DNA of 64,000 nucleotides, taken from Volutella citrinella. Lineage: Eukaryota; Ascomycota; Sordariomycetes; Hypocreales; Nectriaceae. The position numbers were made by a program, and so were the translations under genes. Below are positions 23,462 through 35,589 of the stretch, in pieces. Under the pieces are notes generated by a model. That model did not search any database and was not told the origin of the DNA. It saw nothing but the letters and a program-made list of their open reading frames with translations. The stretch spans positions 3,162,001 through 3,226,000 of the forward strand of contig JAWZSP010000005.1 in the NCBI GenBank assembly GCA_034401135.1. The letters run 5' to 3'. How positions within the stretch are numbered: position 1 is the first letter of the stretch; each line of letters opens with the position of its first letter.

Positions 23462-25054
23462 CGATGATAGCCTTCCTATTGATCTGCTCCGGTATTTATG
23501 TCAGAGGCAAAAGAGGCCAACGTCACCTCGTCGGGGGAGGCTGGGTGGCGCTGCTCGCCGCGTGATCAGCCGGCTGAAAAGGCACTGAATACTGATGAAG
23601 AAATAACGGGCTCGGATAGACTTGGTTGGGTGTGGTGTGGCCAGAAAGCTGCATTAGGAAGGGGGAAAGAAGCCGCATTTTAATGCGAATTGGGTCAATC
23701 CAAGATCAACTGGCATGGAAAGTTCGGCAAGAGCCATCTTCAAGGTTGTGCCATCCCAGATGACTGGACCCAGCGGCTCCCGTCGTTATTGTCCGGTTTG
23801 GTTTTTTTTGCGTAAGGTACCGGAGGTACCTACCAGGACAAGCCGACTTCTCGTTAGAGGCTAGGTAGTGACTGTATTAAAGAGGCGTTAGATATTATCA
23901 CTATGGTATATACAGCTCGTTTTTAGGCATTCAAGCTGCATTATATATAGATGAAAGATAATTCGATAAGCCCGTGTAACACACAGCAATATATATACAC
24001 AATGAAAATCACAGCAAATTTCACAGTAGATATCGCACCTAACATCTCAACCAGTATTAGTCCAGTAAGAGTCAAAATTAGCATTTAGTAGATACAGCAA
24101 CCGGCGGCCCCTTGTCCATCAAGGTCTGTGCACTACGAAAGGTAGTTGGAAAGTTGCGATGAACCCCGACGCCGGGCTTGCATTATATATAGGTAATACG
24201 CGCAGTAAGCGCTCAAACCCCGGTCACTGGTTCAACACTTGATGGGTGCCCAGTATTACAGTGCGTAGGTACTACTAAGTAGTAAGGTAGGTAAGGTAGC
24301 GACAAGGGGTCAGACGTTCCTTGCTACAGGCAGGTACTCTCTAGGGTTTACCACGCCGGCCCGTCGTCCAAGAGAATTTGCCAACGTGCGCATTCCATTG
24401 TCTGCACTCTTGAGGCTTGTATTTTTCCTGTTGAGGATATATTTCTTTCCTCTTGCGCCTTGTTGCATCCCTATCCGTCCATATCTCCGTTTGGGGCTGT
24501 CCCAACCGGGCAGCAGCGCCGCATGCGGCTGGGCCACCCCACAGCCAAATTGGCAAAGGCGCGGTGAAGCGGTATGAACATGTTGGGTTTCGGAGCTCGT
24601 GTAGCAGTTGATAGTAGCTTATGATAAAAAGTTAAGCGATGTGATGATTTCTAGGCTACGAGGCTCGGATTATTGGCTTACATATGAAGATATGTATCCG
24701 GGGAAGACCATGGCATGCCACGATGGGCATCTTGAGTCCCTGACGGGTGGATGTTCAAATCCGTCATGCCGCACTCGCTTGTCTCGAAATCTGCTGGATC
24801 GATCACATTCCACTCTTGAACAGTTTCGTCGCAATCACCATATCCCGCTACGGACAGAACAGCGCAAAAAACGTGCGTCTCCGGCAAAAAACATCGCAAT
24901 ATTGTAGGCCCTTGGGCACACAGTCTGCAAAAGCTTGGTATGCGCAGTATAGCGAAATGCTGTGCTTGCACTACACAAAGCAGGCTTGGGGGCGGAGACA
25001 GTGCTCTTGTCTGGAAGAAGCAATTCAACACGCATCAGAGGACGCAAACCAACC

Positions 25055-25145
25055 CCCTTAGCAGGTGTCTCACGGGCATCTCCAAAATCATCATCGTCCT
25101 CTTCGGCCGCCTCTAGGGGATCACTTTGACCAGAACTCTCGCGGG
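25055..25145 (-). pseudogene. Fragment similar to the MIT-like gene (internal acidic region)
   Basis: This piece matches plus-strand 20488-20575, inside the MIT-like gene, with only a few substitutions over about 85 bases. Read on the minus strand it gives ESSGQSD-P-LEAAEEDDDDFGDARETPAK, against ESSGQSD-I-LEAAEEEDDDFVDARETPAK in the gene. Similarity stops abruptly on both sides. It is too short to encode a product and is best read as the relic of a partial duplication. Confidence 0.75.
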
Positions 25146-25879
25146 CCACTTTGGTGCCATCCCATACAGGCACAAGCATTACCGATGTTAAATCGTGACT
25201 TGCTTCACTATTCCTGTTGAGGTTCCTCTGCATCCTATAATACTTCGGTATTACGGTAAACTAAACCTAATACTGAAAACTGCCTAATTTGCACCTACAC
25301 GTCTCTGTACTGAAACGTAAGGTATCTGCATATCTGCTAGTAGCAACGCTGAATTGTAGTTGTAGCACTATCAGAGCATCCTTGTGGGAGACGGAGCGAT
25401 TCATATTTGAAATGCTTGTGGCCTGTATTCTATTGGGATGAAGTTTCGTCAAGAATGCCGTCATAGAGCGAGTGGAGATGAATCAGAGCGATCACATAGC
25501 TAGCCGAGAGCCATGACCGTACGAACAGCATCAGCCTTGATCATATGGGTAGCAAACGCCTCCAATTACACAGGGCATTTTTATCAGCAGAGTCCGACAT
25601 GTGTTCGCCTTTACCAATACCACTAACAAATTCAACTGGCTCGTTTCCACAAGCGAACTCGAACTCGACGGAACAGTTGATAGTTGAGCGCGGGAATGCC
25701 CTGCTGCCCCGGCTTGCCTTTCCTCCCGCCCTAATTAGCCACACGCGTAATCTACAACTGATTTGGCTATAGTGAGGACGCCACGACGCTAGAAAACAGG
25801 AACCAAGTCAACTATTCGAGGGCCACGAGCCTGACAAGCCAGGATTTGAGGCCGTGCCATCAGGACGCAGGCGCTTCGT

Positions 25880-25930
25880 CCCCCACAGCTACGGGGCTGC
25901 GTTCGCGCCTCACCTTTGATTGGGGCTGGG
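25880..25930 (-). other. Fragment similar to the MIT-like gene's upstream region
   Basis: The 16-mer ccccacagctacgggg, followed by ctgcg and tcacctttga(t/c)tgggg, matches 21725-21765 just upstream of the MIT-like gene, with an 8-base insertion in this copy. It lies in the same order and orientation relative to the fragment at 25055 as in the gene, which supports one ancestral duplication. Confidence 0.55.
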
Positions 25931-26527
25931 AGCTTGCGACGTTGGACTCTCCTTGCTTGGGGTAATTATGGCTTCAGAATCCCCCCCCCTGTCGGTGGCT
26001 AAATCCACCTCCCCCCTCCAGCCCTCGCACTTCCTGCAGCCTCTTACCTTGGTCCTTGCCTACTGGCTTGGCTTGACTCCCTAAGTAATAAGTGGGCGGT
26101 CGTAGCCCCTCCCAAGCCTCAAAGAATACACACCTTGGCCTCCTCTTCTCCATTTGACTTGGTCAAAGCCAGCTTGCCCTTTTGCCTTGCCTCTTCCATG
26201 ACGCTGTCACTCCCGAGACGCTAGCCAAGGCTTCCAAGGGGTCGCCTATATAACAGGGCGCTACTGCGACGTATTACGCCGACGGCGACCAGATCCGCAT
26301 CACCAGCCCAAGCTTCCCGAGCCGACCCCAGTTCTGACGGTCTGTCCCCCCCCAGCCTGGACCCGCTCGCGTTGGGGAGTAACACGACATTGCGAATTTG
26401 CGAGGTGCCTCGTTGCCCGTCGCAGCGACCCGGGCTCGGCGACCTGGGTTCACCGCTGGAGAGTCTGTTTGAGCACAAACTTGCATCTCTCTAGCCACCC
26501 ACGACACGATCAATCCTCTCGGCGACG

Positions 26528-29500
26528 ATGGACAATGGCAACGGACTCAACAAGCTGCTGCCCAAGTCCATCTCTGCGAAGCGCCTGCGCCGCAAGCAGG
26601 AACGAGATTCCGACGGCCCCGGCCTAGACGACGACAGCATGTATGTGCGCCAGCAGGCCAGTCGAGAGACGTTTGACAGCGACAGCTCGCATGCGGTGAG
26701 GCTGGGCGACGACGACGACTATCGGAGCTACGACTCGTACGAGTCTGACCATGAGCCGTGAGTTGTCATACCTTTACGTCCTGCCAACTTCTTAATTCCT
26801 CGCTTGCCTCTGCGTTACAATCATCAATGTCTTCTCTGTTTCCCAGACAGGGAGAGACATTGGTAGGTAGCTCGTGCCTTCCGCTCAGACCGAGCAGGAT
26901 GGACCCGCGCCAGATTTCACTTTCAGTTACCGCTGCGCCGGAGCTTTCCATGGCTTGGTTTCAGCCTCGCACGCACGCAAAGCAACATACCATCCTTATT
27001 CCTCCCGCTGGGCTGAATCATTCCTGACCTTCTACCCATCGCCATTGCACGCACGTGCGTTGCGTGTCGCGCTCCCGCGACGTCACCTCCGACGCCCCAC
27101 CGTCCTGCCGTGTCCCCCCGTGTGCCCCTAGCTACCCTACTAACAGAGGTGACTCTCACAGGCAGTACGCTCGACCTGCGCCTCTCTCCAGCCATCCGTC
27201 CACAATCGGACATCTCACAACCTCGTCCCCGTTGATACAGGCGTCGCATTTCCCCGAGTCGCAGTCCCCCGTCACAGACCACGATTCCAACAGCGGTAGC
27301 GCCAGGTCGGCGGCGACCTTCCCGATAAAGCGATCGGATTCCAACGATTCCAGTTCCAAAGACACCCGGCTCGGCCGGAGCAAGACCAGCCTGGTCCTCC
27401 CAAACGAACCTCCTCGTCGATCACCATCGCCAGCCGGAAAGCTCAGGGGGATTTTCAAGCCCAAGAAGAGTTCCAGCTCTAGTACAAGTCCGGAGCGCCC
27501 ACAGAAGTCAGATCCACCCTTACCGAGGCCTTCCAGCAAGCCACAGCCTGCCGACGACAACACTGGCTCCTCGCCGCAACCACCAGTCCTCGAGCCCCCA
27601 GCTCCCGCCAAGATTATCGGCCCCGACCGGCGTTCTCGGGTCCAGCCCAAGATTGAGACAAAACTGCCCCCCCGAACACCGCCAACTGGCGACAAGCCGG
27701 CTCCTGCCATTGTCAACACTCCCCCCACCCCGGTCGAGCGCACCCGGCCATCGGGCCAGTCGTCGCCTGAACGAAGGTCCTTTTGGGGTGTCCCAAGCTC
27801 CAGTGCCAGTTCAAATGGCAGCTCCCCAACTCCGAACTTGAACGCTCACCGAAGGAGCCGATCCAGCTCCGTCACGATTGTCCCCAGTAAACTATCCAAC
27901 ATCGTCTCAGCGCCTTTGTCTCCTCCTATAGAAAGTGGCGAAGCTACGCCCAACGCGAACCAGCCATCCAGCTTCTTTTCGACGGTCTTCTCCGCCGCGC
28001 AGAACGCTGCCAATACTCTGAGCTCCAACATCCAAAATACCGGCATTGGACTCGGTGGCAACAACAAGGCCCGTAGCTCAACCCCCAAGATTCAAGAAAC
28101 CTCCGAGTCCGCCGAAGCCGAGGGAGAAGAGGACGAGACCGAATCTCTGCCAACGATCAAGATGGATGATCCCAAAGACCACAAAGAGTCGGCCGTCAGG
28201 ACCCTGGGAGCTGGCGAGCTCAGCCTCAGCCAGTTGGGCCTGGCTGACCCACCGAGCTCTGTTGCCTCGCCCATGAGCTCCAGATTCCCTGACAACATTG
28301 ATACCCGAGCCCGGTCCGAGTCAGCGCCTGCCGATTCTTCAATGAGTCCAGTGGATCTAGTTCCCGAGGAGCCTGCCAGTCGCCCGCGCTCGCTGTATGA
28401 TGCTTCCGCTGGGGATCGCACACCTCCTCAGGGTGATCTGCTGGACAACAAGGATGGCATGCAGAGAACCTCGAGCCTACGTAGCGCTCTGAAGCAGTCT
28501 CATAGGAAACGGGGCAGCTCTGTCACAACTGGCACTACAATCGGTGCTGCCATCATGGCAGCTAACCAATCCCTGGCGCAATCTAACATGGGACCTCCAG
28601 CTCCCAGGCTTACGGGTTTCGCTATTGCGAGCAAGAAGCGAAATCGAGACTTCCACGATTTATTCAAGAGCGTACCCGACGACGACTATCTAATAGAAGA
28701 TTATAGCTGCGCACTACAAAGGGAAATCCTTGCGCATGGTCGTCTTTATGTGTCCGAAGGCCATCTTTGCTTCAGCAGCAACATTTTTGGTTGGGTCACG
28801 ACGTTGGTTATGAGCTTCGACGAGATTGTATCCGTGGAGAAACGGAGTACAGCATTGGTCTTCAAAAACGGGTTGATGATATCAACGCTCCATGCAAAAC
28901 ACGTTTTCGCTAGTTTTACTAGTAGAGATGCCACATACGACTTGATCGTCAATATCTGGAAGCTGGGCCATCCTACATTGAAGAGCACACTTAACGGGGT
29001 GCAGGTAGAGGGCACCGGAGGCGACAAGACCGAAAGGACCGATGACACTGAGGAAGGGGATCTGGCTGATGACCAGGAAGCCTCTGATTCCGAAGAGGGA
29101 AGCGACGAGGAAGACGACGACGATGAGGAGTATTACGATGAGGACATCCACGACGAAATCCACAACTCTAGCGTCCCAGATGCGAAGGGTGCCGAGGCAG
29201 AAACGGAAAAGTCAGGTGCCAGGAAGGCGTCTGGGATGACGGCTGCGAATGGGTCTCCTCCGGGAGACGCACCTGCAGCATCCGGCGCCGAAGGCGATTT
29301 CCCAGGCCCAACAACACACGCACCCACCGACTGCGGTGACTCGGCAACTCACTTCGAGAAGATTCTTGGCGATGACCTCATCCCCGCCCCCATGGGCAAG
29401 GTTTTTGGCCTCGTCTTTGGCGCAGCATCTGTCACTTGGATCACGCAGTGGCTTGTGAATGAGCAAAAGTGTTTCGATATGCAAATGGAAGATAAGAAGG

Positions 29501-30524
29501 GGCTGGGCCCGGACAACAAGTCACGCAACTTCACTTACATCAAACCACTTGGTGGATCAATTGGCCCGAAGCAGACCAAGTGCATCGTCAACGAGACTGT
29601 GGAAAACATCGACTACGAAAAAGCCGTCAATGTTATCGTGACGGTGCAGACACCGGATGTGCCAAGCGGCAACATCTTTGTTGTCAAGACGAGGTACTGT
29701 TTTTCTTGGGGCGAGAACAATGCAACTCGTTTGCAAGTCAACGTCGTCATTGAGTGGAGCGGCAAGAGTTGGCTGAAGGGTAACTCTTCCTAATCAAGGC
29801 TTTCTTCATGTTTGTTACTGACACGGTTTTTTCAGGCCCCATTGAGAAAGGAGCTGGTGACGGACAGCTACAGTACACCAAAGACTTGGTTGCGGCGCTC
29901 CGAGCGGCGGTATCTACTCGCCCTACAGCGACTCCTGGTCTTCCGTCAGCTATGAAGGGAAGGAAGAAGGGAAAGAAGCTGAAGAGCGCACAGTTGGCTC
30001 CGGGGACTACACAAGAAACCCCAAAACGGCCGGCGCAAAAGAGCTGGGGAATCCTCGAGCCAGTGCGTGGTTTGCTGGAGCCACTCTCGGATATCATCCA
30101 GCCTCTGCTGACTGGAAATGTCATGTATGGGCTGCTCGTTGGCTTGCTAGTGGCGACGTGGTTTGGCTTTGGCTGGACGCCGAGCAGCAATACTACGCCA
30201 TATGGGGGAGAGGTTGGCGCATATAGGCCCGACCGAATAGCAGCTTACGAAGAGATGTGGCGGAGAGAGGACACTGAGTTGTGGGACTGGCTTGAAGAGC
30301 GTGTTGGCATGGACAGGCTGAACTCGGACCGTGTGATTCGGAAGCGGGCCATGGAGCCGCGGTCAGCGGAAGAGGGCTTGAGGGCAACTCGAATGAGCGA
30401 GAAGGAAGTGGCTGAAGCGATTCGCGTGACAGAAGAAAAGTTGCGCGTGCTGAAAGGCGTCAGCGAGAAACGAAGCAAGGCGGAGAGGAGTGTTGGTAGC
30501 GAAATGCCAACGGAGGCTCCATAG
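26528..30524 (+). CDS. GRAM-VASt sterol-transfer protein (Ysp2/Lam family)
   Basis: Three exons, 26528..26757, 27162..29779 and 29836..30524, give 1178 residues. Order: long Ser/Pro-rich disordered N-terminus; GRAM (PH-like) domain at about residues 565-680, opening KKRNRDFHDLFKSVP; acidic linker; VASt domain at about 810-970, opening DLIPAPMGKVFGLVFG and ending in the family motif WSGKSWLKGPIEKGAGDGQ across the second intron; one transmembrane segment at about 1043-1063 (NVMYGLLVGLLVATWFGFGW); and a C-terminal coiled coil. Lam proteins sit in the ER at plasma-membrane contacts and move ergosterol between membranes; the VASt fold binds the sterol. The second intron (29780..29835) is firm. The first (26758..27161, 404 bases, GTGAGT donor, CTAAC branch-like site before CACAG) is long and might hide another small exon. 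Confidence 0.9.
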
Positions 30525-32334
30525 GCAGCATTGTATATTACCTTTCAGAGGCACACAGCGAACTCTATGTTTCTTTTTTTATTAAACAACAGCAGAATCG
30601 AAGTCATGCATACAAACTGGTCCGCTGCGTGTCGAAATGAATTGTGGTTTAGGGCGAGTATCTCTTTGTGCCAATTACCCTAAAGTTGGCAAGACTCGGA
30701 ATGGAGGGCATTGGATACACCTAGTATCCCAGTATCCAGGGAGAGAAAAAGATGGCGTTATTCCCCCAATCCCCCCTTTTCCTTTAGAAGCTAGTTTATC
30801 TCCGTCCCCCATTCCGGCAACATGGAGCGGTCCCATCCCTTGCGGGTACACGAGGCTTTGACGAGAAGGCGCGGACGGAAAGAGAGTCAGAACAGAGTCA
30901 GAACAGAGAAACCAAACCAACTCTAATTTCGCCCAATTGAGCCAAACCGTGGTCAGACTTGCCCCTAAGCCCCGAGCTAGCAGTATGATAATAGCGACGC
31001 CAGGAATATCCTATGACTGGGCCACTCCGGGCTGGGCGGCACATGGCTACGTCACGCATGGTTGGAGAATACGAAGGAAGTCGGGATTCATGTGGGGCAC
31101 GCTACGAGGACAGTGTGGCGGACAGTGTGGCCTTGTGCCTGTCGTACCGCCCCTAGCACAACTACACCAGCCAGCCTGACGATGCTCATAACAAACAGCT
31201 TCAACTGATCTACCAAGTCATAGTTGGCATGCTAGAGGCTCCAGGGCTGAGACGGTCAGCAAGCGACAAGCTCCCTTTTGCCGTATTCGTGGACAGTCCC
31301 CTAGGTAGGGTAAGGGACTAATTATCTGGAATACTCACTAAAGCAGGTCATTGAGTGCTAAATATGCAGGCCGTAGGACAAGAGCCCTACAGGGCGGACA
31401 GGAATCATCTCTGCCTGTGGCAGGCACGGAGGACGAAGGTCCTGGTCTCATCAGGGGGCAGCCTCTGCTGCACCTGGTGAGTATTTAGTGTAAGCCATGT
31501 CCTGGCAAGGCGTTTTTTCCCTCCGGTGGAGGGTGAAGTCGGGAAACGGCATGAGCTTGAGCGTGTGTCCGCCTCGTTGCCTAAGCCACACACGCCGGTG
31601 ACACCACGGGCCGGGATCTATTGGGGCCAGCTCTGGAATGCCATTGGCTGCGAGCAGCAAGGCTTGGCCGGGCTGACTGAGCGCGGTCCATTTTGCAACG
31701 CGCACTGGGAGCCCACTAGGTAACTGTTAGGAACTGGGAGGTGGTGAGAAAGGTGAGCAAGCTCTGGACACCTGCTCACCCAGTCCATCCTCCATTTTAG
31801 CGTCCAGCGGAGGGAGGGGGGGCGCATCGCAGGGCGGAGAGGCAGCCAGAAGCTGGGATTGACGGGCAAACAGAGAGAGAGGGAGAGACATGCCGTTTGA
31901 GTGCTGGCCGGAGGTTGCTCCTGCCGGCAGGTCCAACAAAGACAGGCCACCCCGCCAGCGCCGATGGGCAGGTTGACGACGCGCGGGACCCAGCCAGCCA
32001 AACAACCAACCCCCAGGCGGCCCCCCCATGCACGCAAGTCCTACTTTGCGACGACCAAGTCCTACATCCCCCATTCCCCAGCGCCCGTGCTCCAGGCATG
32101 CGTAGGACCTAACCCGCGAGTGGCCTCTATCGCAGCGAAACAAGTCAAAAACATCATGGCCATGGGTGGCGGTTATTGGCCTTGATCCAGCTTTGGTTCG
32201 CTTCTATACTCTTTGCACCAGACTCTGCTTGGTGACGGTGTCTTTGTTGCGCCTGTTCCTTGTTTTGTTCCCCCCTCTACCTCTCCCCTCTAACCAATTC
32301 CCCTCCCATCGAGCTCGCCACTCTCTTCACCTCG
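30525..32334. other. Intergenic region between Lam gene and zinc-finger gene
   Basis: 1.8 kb. Open frames overlap on both strands without domains. The last 100 bases before 32335 are rich in C and T (for example 32260-32310), typical of a fungal core promoter or leader. Nothing else is recognisable. Confidence 0.6.
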
Positions 32335-35300
32335 ATGGAGAGCAAGAAACGCCTGTCCTTGGACGGGCCTGCCCCTGGGTCGGGTCCCTCAGCCCTACGG
32401 CGACTTACCCAAAGCCCGACGCATCGCTTGACCCTGCGTCGATCCAGTTCGTCCAGCGCTTCGTCCATCTCGTCGGTGTCGGTCGTGTCTGAAGACAATG
32501 AGGCCTCACCATCCGCTTGCGTGTAAGCTGCCCCACGTCTCATATCAGACCTTGTCCTGTTTGCTGCATCTTCATTTCGCTGCGTCCTCTCTCTCATTTA
32601 ATTGCTATTGTTTCTCTTCTAGGTGCCCTGTTTTCCGTGCCTGCATGTAGCCAAAGTAGAGGAAGCTCATCCGCTCTCTTAGAACCCGTGATACCTCCCA
32701 GCATGAGTGCGCCCTGCACCGCTTCATCGTCTGGGCGGCCGTCAAGCGGAATGACTGCGACAAGATGACGCCCGAGGAGAAGAGGGAATGCCCCATGCTG
32801 CGATGCCGCAAGCGCTTTCCCAACCACGAGCTCATGCTCCAGCACCTCTACGGTTGCGAGCAGCTTGCCGCAGGGGAGTACTGGTGCTATGACTGTGGCA
32901 AGGTTGAGCGCTTCAACGATTCCAAGTGCAAGCGTTGCCTCGGCCACCCATCCAAGAGGAAAAAGATCATGTCCATGGCCAAGAACTTCTTTAGCTCTCT
33001 GGGGCATAAGTCCAAGAATACACACCTCGCCGACCTGGACCTGGACCTGGATGAGGCGCCCCCAAGCTACGAGTCGCTTGTTGCCCCCGCCGGGTTTGAG
33101 CTACAGTCGACTGAGATCCACGAGATTGACTCTTTCGAGATTCCACTGGCCGTCATCCTGGAGGACATGAACGAGGCAGAGCCCGGCCCCCAAACCCAAC
33201 CCATGGCTGCCTCCGCCAACCTGCCGCCGCTGCCTGTTCAGCGACTCCAGTCCGGGGCTGTCCGCCCCGCCGAGCTTGAGTCAGCCCCGATCCTCACCGA
33301 AGCGCTCATCAACTGGACCCCGACGCCGGACGGCGACACGGTGGCGCCCATGAGCCTGATTGACCATGGAACCAATTCCAGCTCGGAGCGGCCCGTCCTG
33401 CAGGTCCACACGCATGATCTCGAGCAGTATCGAGCCCAGTGCAAGAAGAGGAGCAAGCTGCTTGCCCCCAGCACCTCGGTGCGGTCCACCGCCAGCACCT
33501 CCAGCACGGACAGCACCAACAGCTACTCCAGCACCGCGAGCTACAACATCTCGCCCATGTCGGAGTGGTCTGGTGCTTGGGCGCGCGCACCGGATTTCGA
33601 GTCAACCTTGACTTCCCCAGCAGATGATCTTTTTAGCCCAGGAGGCCTCCTCTCGACGAACCCGTTTTCGAAAGCGCGGAAATCTGCCCATGGGAGGGAT
33701 CCGAGTGGCTATGCTGATGAGGCGTCAGATCCCTTTTTATCGGAGCTCCCGGCCGACACACCAATGATGGAACCCATTCCTGTACCAAACACTCACCCAA
33801 ATACCGTCGGTCTTGACCAGTCGGTCCTGTCCTTCGATGCCTCGGCCCCGACCGACGTCTCTTCCAACATGGCTTTCATGGACAACCCCACCATGCCGCC
33901 CGTGATGCCTTCAGTCGCCACACAACCGCCGACCGACCGTTATGCCAGCCCACGCTCACTGGTCATGACCGTCTGGGGAACCCTCGAGTTGCATGTCGCC
34001 GCCTCCATGGAGAAGCTGGAGCGGATGGGCAAGAGCCATGTCGTCACCCAGCTACGAAGCATGACCCCTCATACCATCGCCCACACTGGCCTGCAAGTGC
34101 TCAATGAAATGCTGCAGGGCCACCAGCCCACCGACGCCGTAAGGCTGCTGTGCTTCATCCACCTCATCTCCTCCATCTCTCTAGTCGTGCACGAGCTCGA
34201 CGCCCGTGCCCGCTGGACAGACCTCTTTGGCCAGGCCATGTCCTACAACACCTGGCTACCACGCCAGGACCGCCAAACATACATCACCATTGTTGATAAT
34301 CTCTGGAAGCCCGCGGACATGACGAATTCGGATGTTGTCAGCCTCGTGCGGGCCAAGACCGCACAGTCGGTCGCAAAGGGCAAGGAGCCTGACGTTACTG
34401 GACTTGGCCACACGATGGCAGACTCGATGGTGTTTGTTGCTCAGTTTTTCTTGGACCGTAAGTGCCCCGGCGCGGCTTACAGCACAGTCGATGAGGATGC
34501 CTTGGATGCTAACAACCCCCGGTGCAGAGCTAGAGCACGCGACCATCAACCCTACCATCCAGACGATCGACGCAAAAGATATTCAGACATCACAACTTTA
34601 CCTCTACCATCTCAACGACCACTCCATGGATGTGAAAGAAAACTCTCCATTTGTCATGACGGTGAATTACATGTTCAAACACGGCTTGCAGCAGTATAAC
34701 GCCGTCCCGGCCTTCAACGCTTGTCTGAACCATATTTTAAGCCGCGTCAAGTCAAACCACGTGGCAACGCCACGAAGACTTGAACTCGAGCTTATGCATG
34801 CCGGAAAGGTGAGTCTCAAGGCCAGGGCTAGCATGATAGATGTTGCAGAAGATAACCTGTTTGCGACAGTTGACCCTGGCACCAAGTGTGTACTACGATC
34901 AATTTATATCACGGGTGAGGTCTCAAATGGACTCGCTCTACAATATGAACGTTCCAGGGATCAACTCTCGGGCGATTTACTACAAGAGCGGTATCGACTT
35001 GGTCGCTGCGATGGTGCGACCGCAGGCTCCAGTGGCGATCAATGCCACGGCGCCCACGGACCTGGCATTTGGGGGAACGGATTCAATCGATGAGCTTCTC
35101 GGAGCCATCTCTCCGGAGATTGGCAACTTTGATTTTGGAACTGTGGGCCCTTTCCCTACAGATGGGCAACTTGAATTTGCTTGCCCAACGCCCGGAATGA
35201 CAATTGACCCCTGCAACCTGGGCAACGCGCAGCCGCTACCGACGCCCGAGGGCTCAACCTCCATCGGCGGCATGTCTACGGCGGCAACATCACCACCGTC

Positions 35301-35589
35301 CCCGGGAGTCCAGAACGCAGCCAAGGTGGAGTCGGACAGCTGCTGCGACATCTGCGGCTACCGGCCCAAGGGCGACCCGCGGTGGTTTGGCGGAAGCATG
35401 GCCAAGCACAAGAAGCTGCAGCACGCCACGACCCCGCCAAAGATTTATCGCTGCCCGTATCCAGGATGTACGAGCCAGTACAAGAACCGCCCGGATAACC
35501 TGCGGCAGCACCAGCTGGAGAAGGGACACTTTGTGGACGGGCAGGATGAGGCATCCCGGCGGCCATCGAAGCGCAAGAAGGTGGAGTGA
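32335..35589 (+). CDS. C2H2-like zinc-finger protein with uncertain 5' splice structure
   Basis: Working model: 32335..32520, 32702..34457, 34528..34808 and 34870..35589, 980 residues. A Ser-rich start leads into a Cys/His-rich block (HECALHRF, then CPMLRCRKRF...H...LYGC and YWCYDCGKVERF...CKRCLGH), a family-conserved zinc-binding region. A long disordered middle and a helical region follow. Two C-terminal fingers are visible: CCDICGYRP...H..H and YRCPYPGCTSQYKNRPDNLRQHQLEKGHF. The basic tail RRPSKRKK may be a nuclear signal. A transcription-factor role is inferred. Introns 2 and 3 (34458..34527 and 34809..34869) are firm. The first junction is not: the best splice pair (GTAAGC at 32523, CTTCTAG at 32622) keeps the frame but then meets TAG at 32648 and at 32657. 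The model avoids these with a weak GTGTAA donor. Starting at ATG 32765 is another option. Confidence 0.7.

Larger units (their letters stand above)
23462..26527. other. Gene-poor interval with AT-rich block and degraded fragments
   Basis: About 3 kb without a supportable gene. Roughly 23870-24110 is AT-rich with short tandem TATATA runs, unlike the GC-rich surroundings. The 13-mer gcattatatatag occurs at about 23938 and again at about 24180. Around 24255-24300 there are repeated GGTA/TAGGTA units. Fragments resembling the MIT-like gene lie at 25055-25145 and 25881-25930. The last 500 bases should hold the promoter and leader of the GRAM-VASt gene. Confidence 0.65.
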
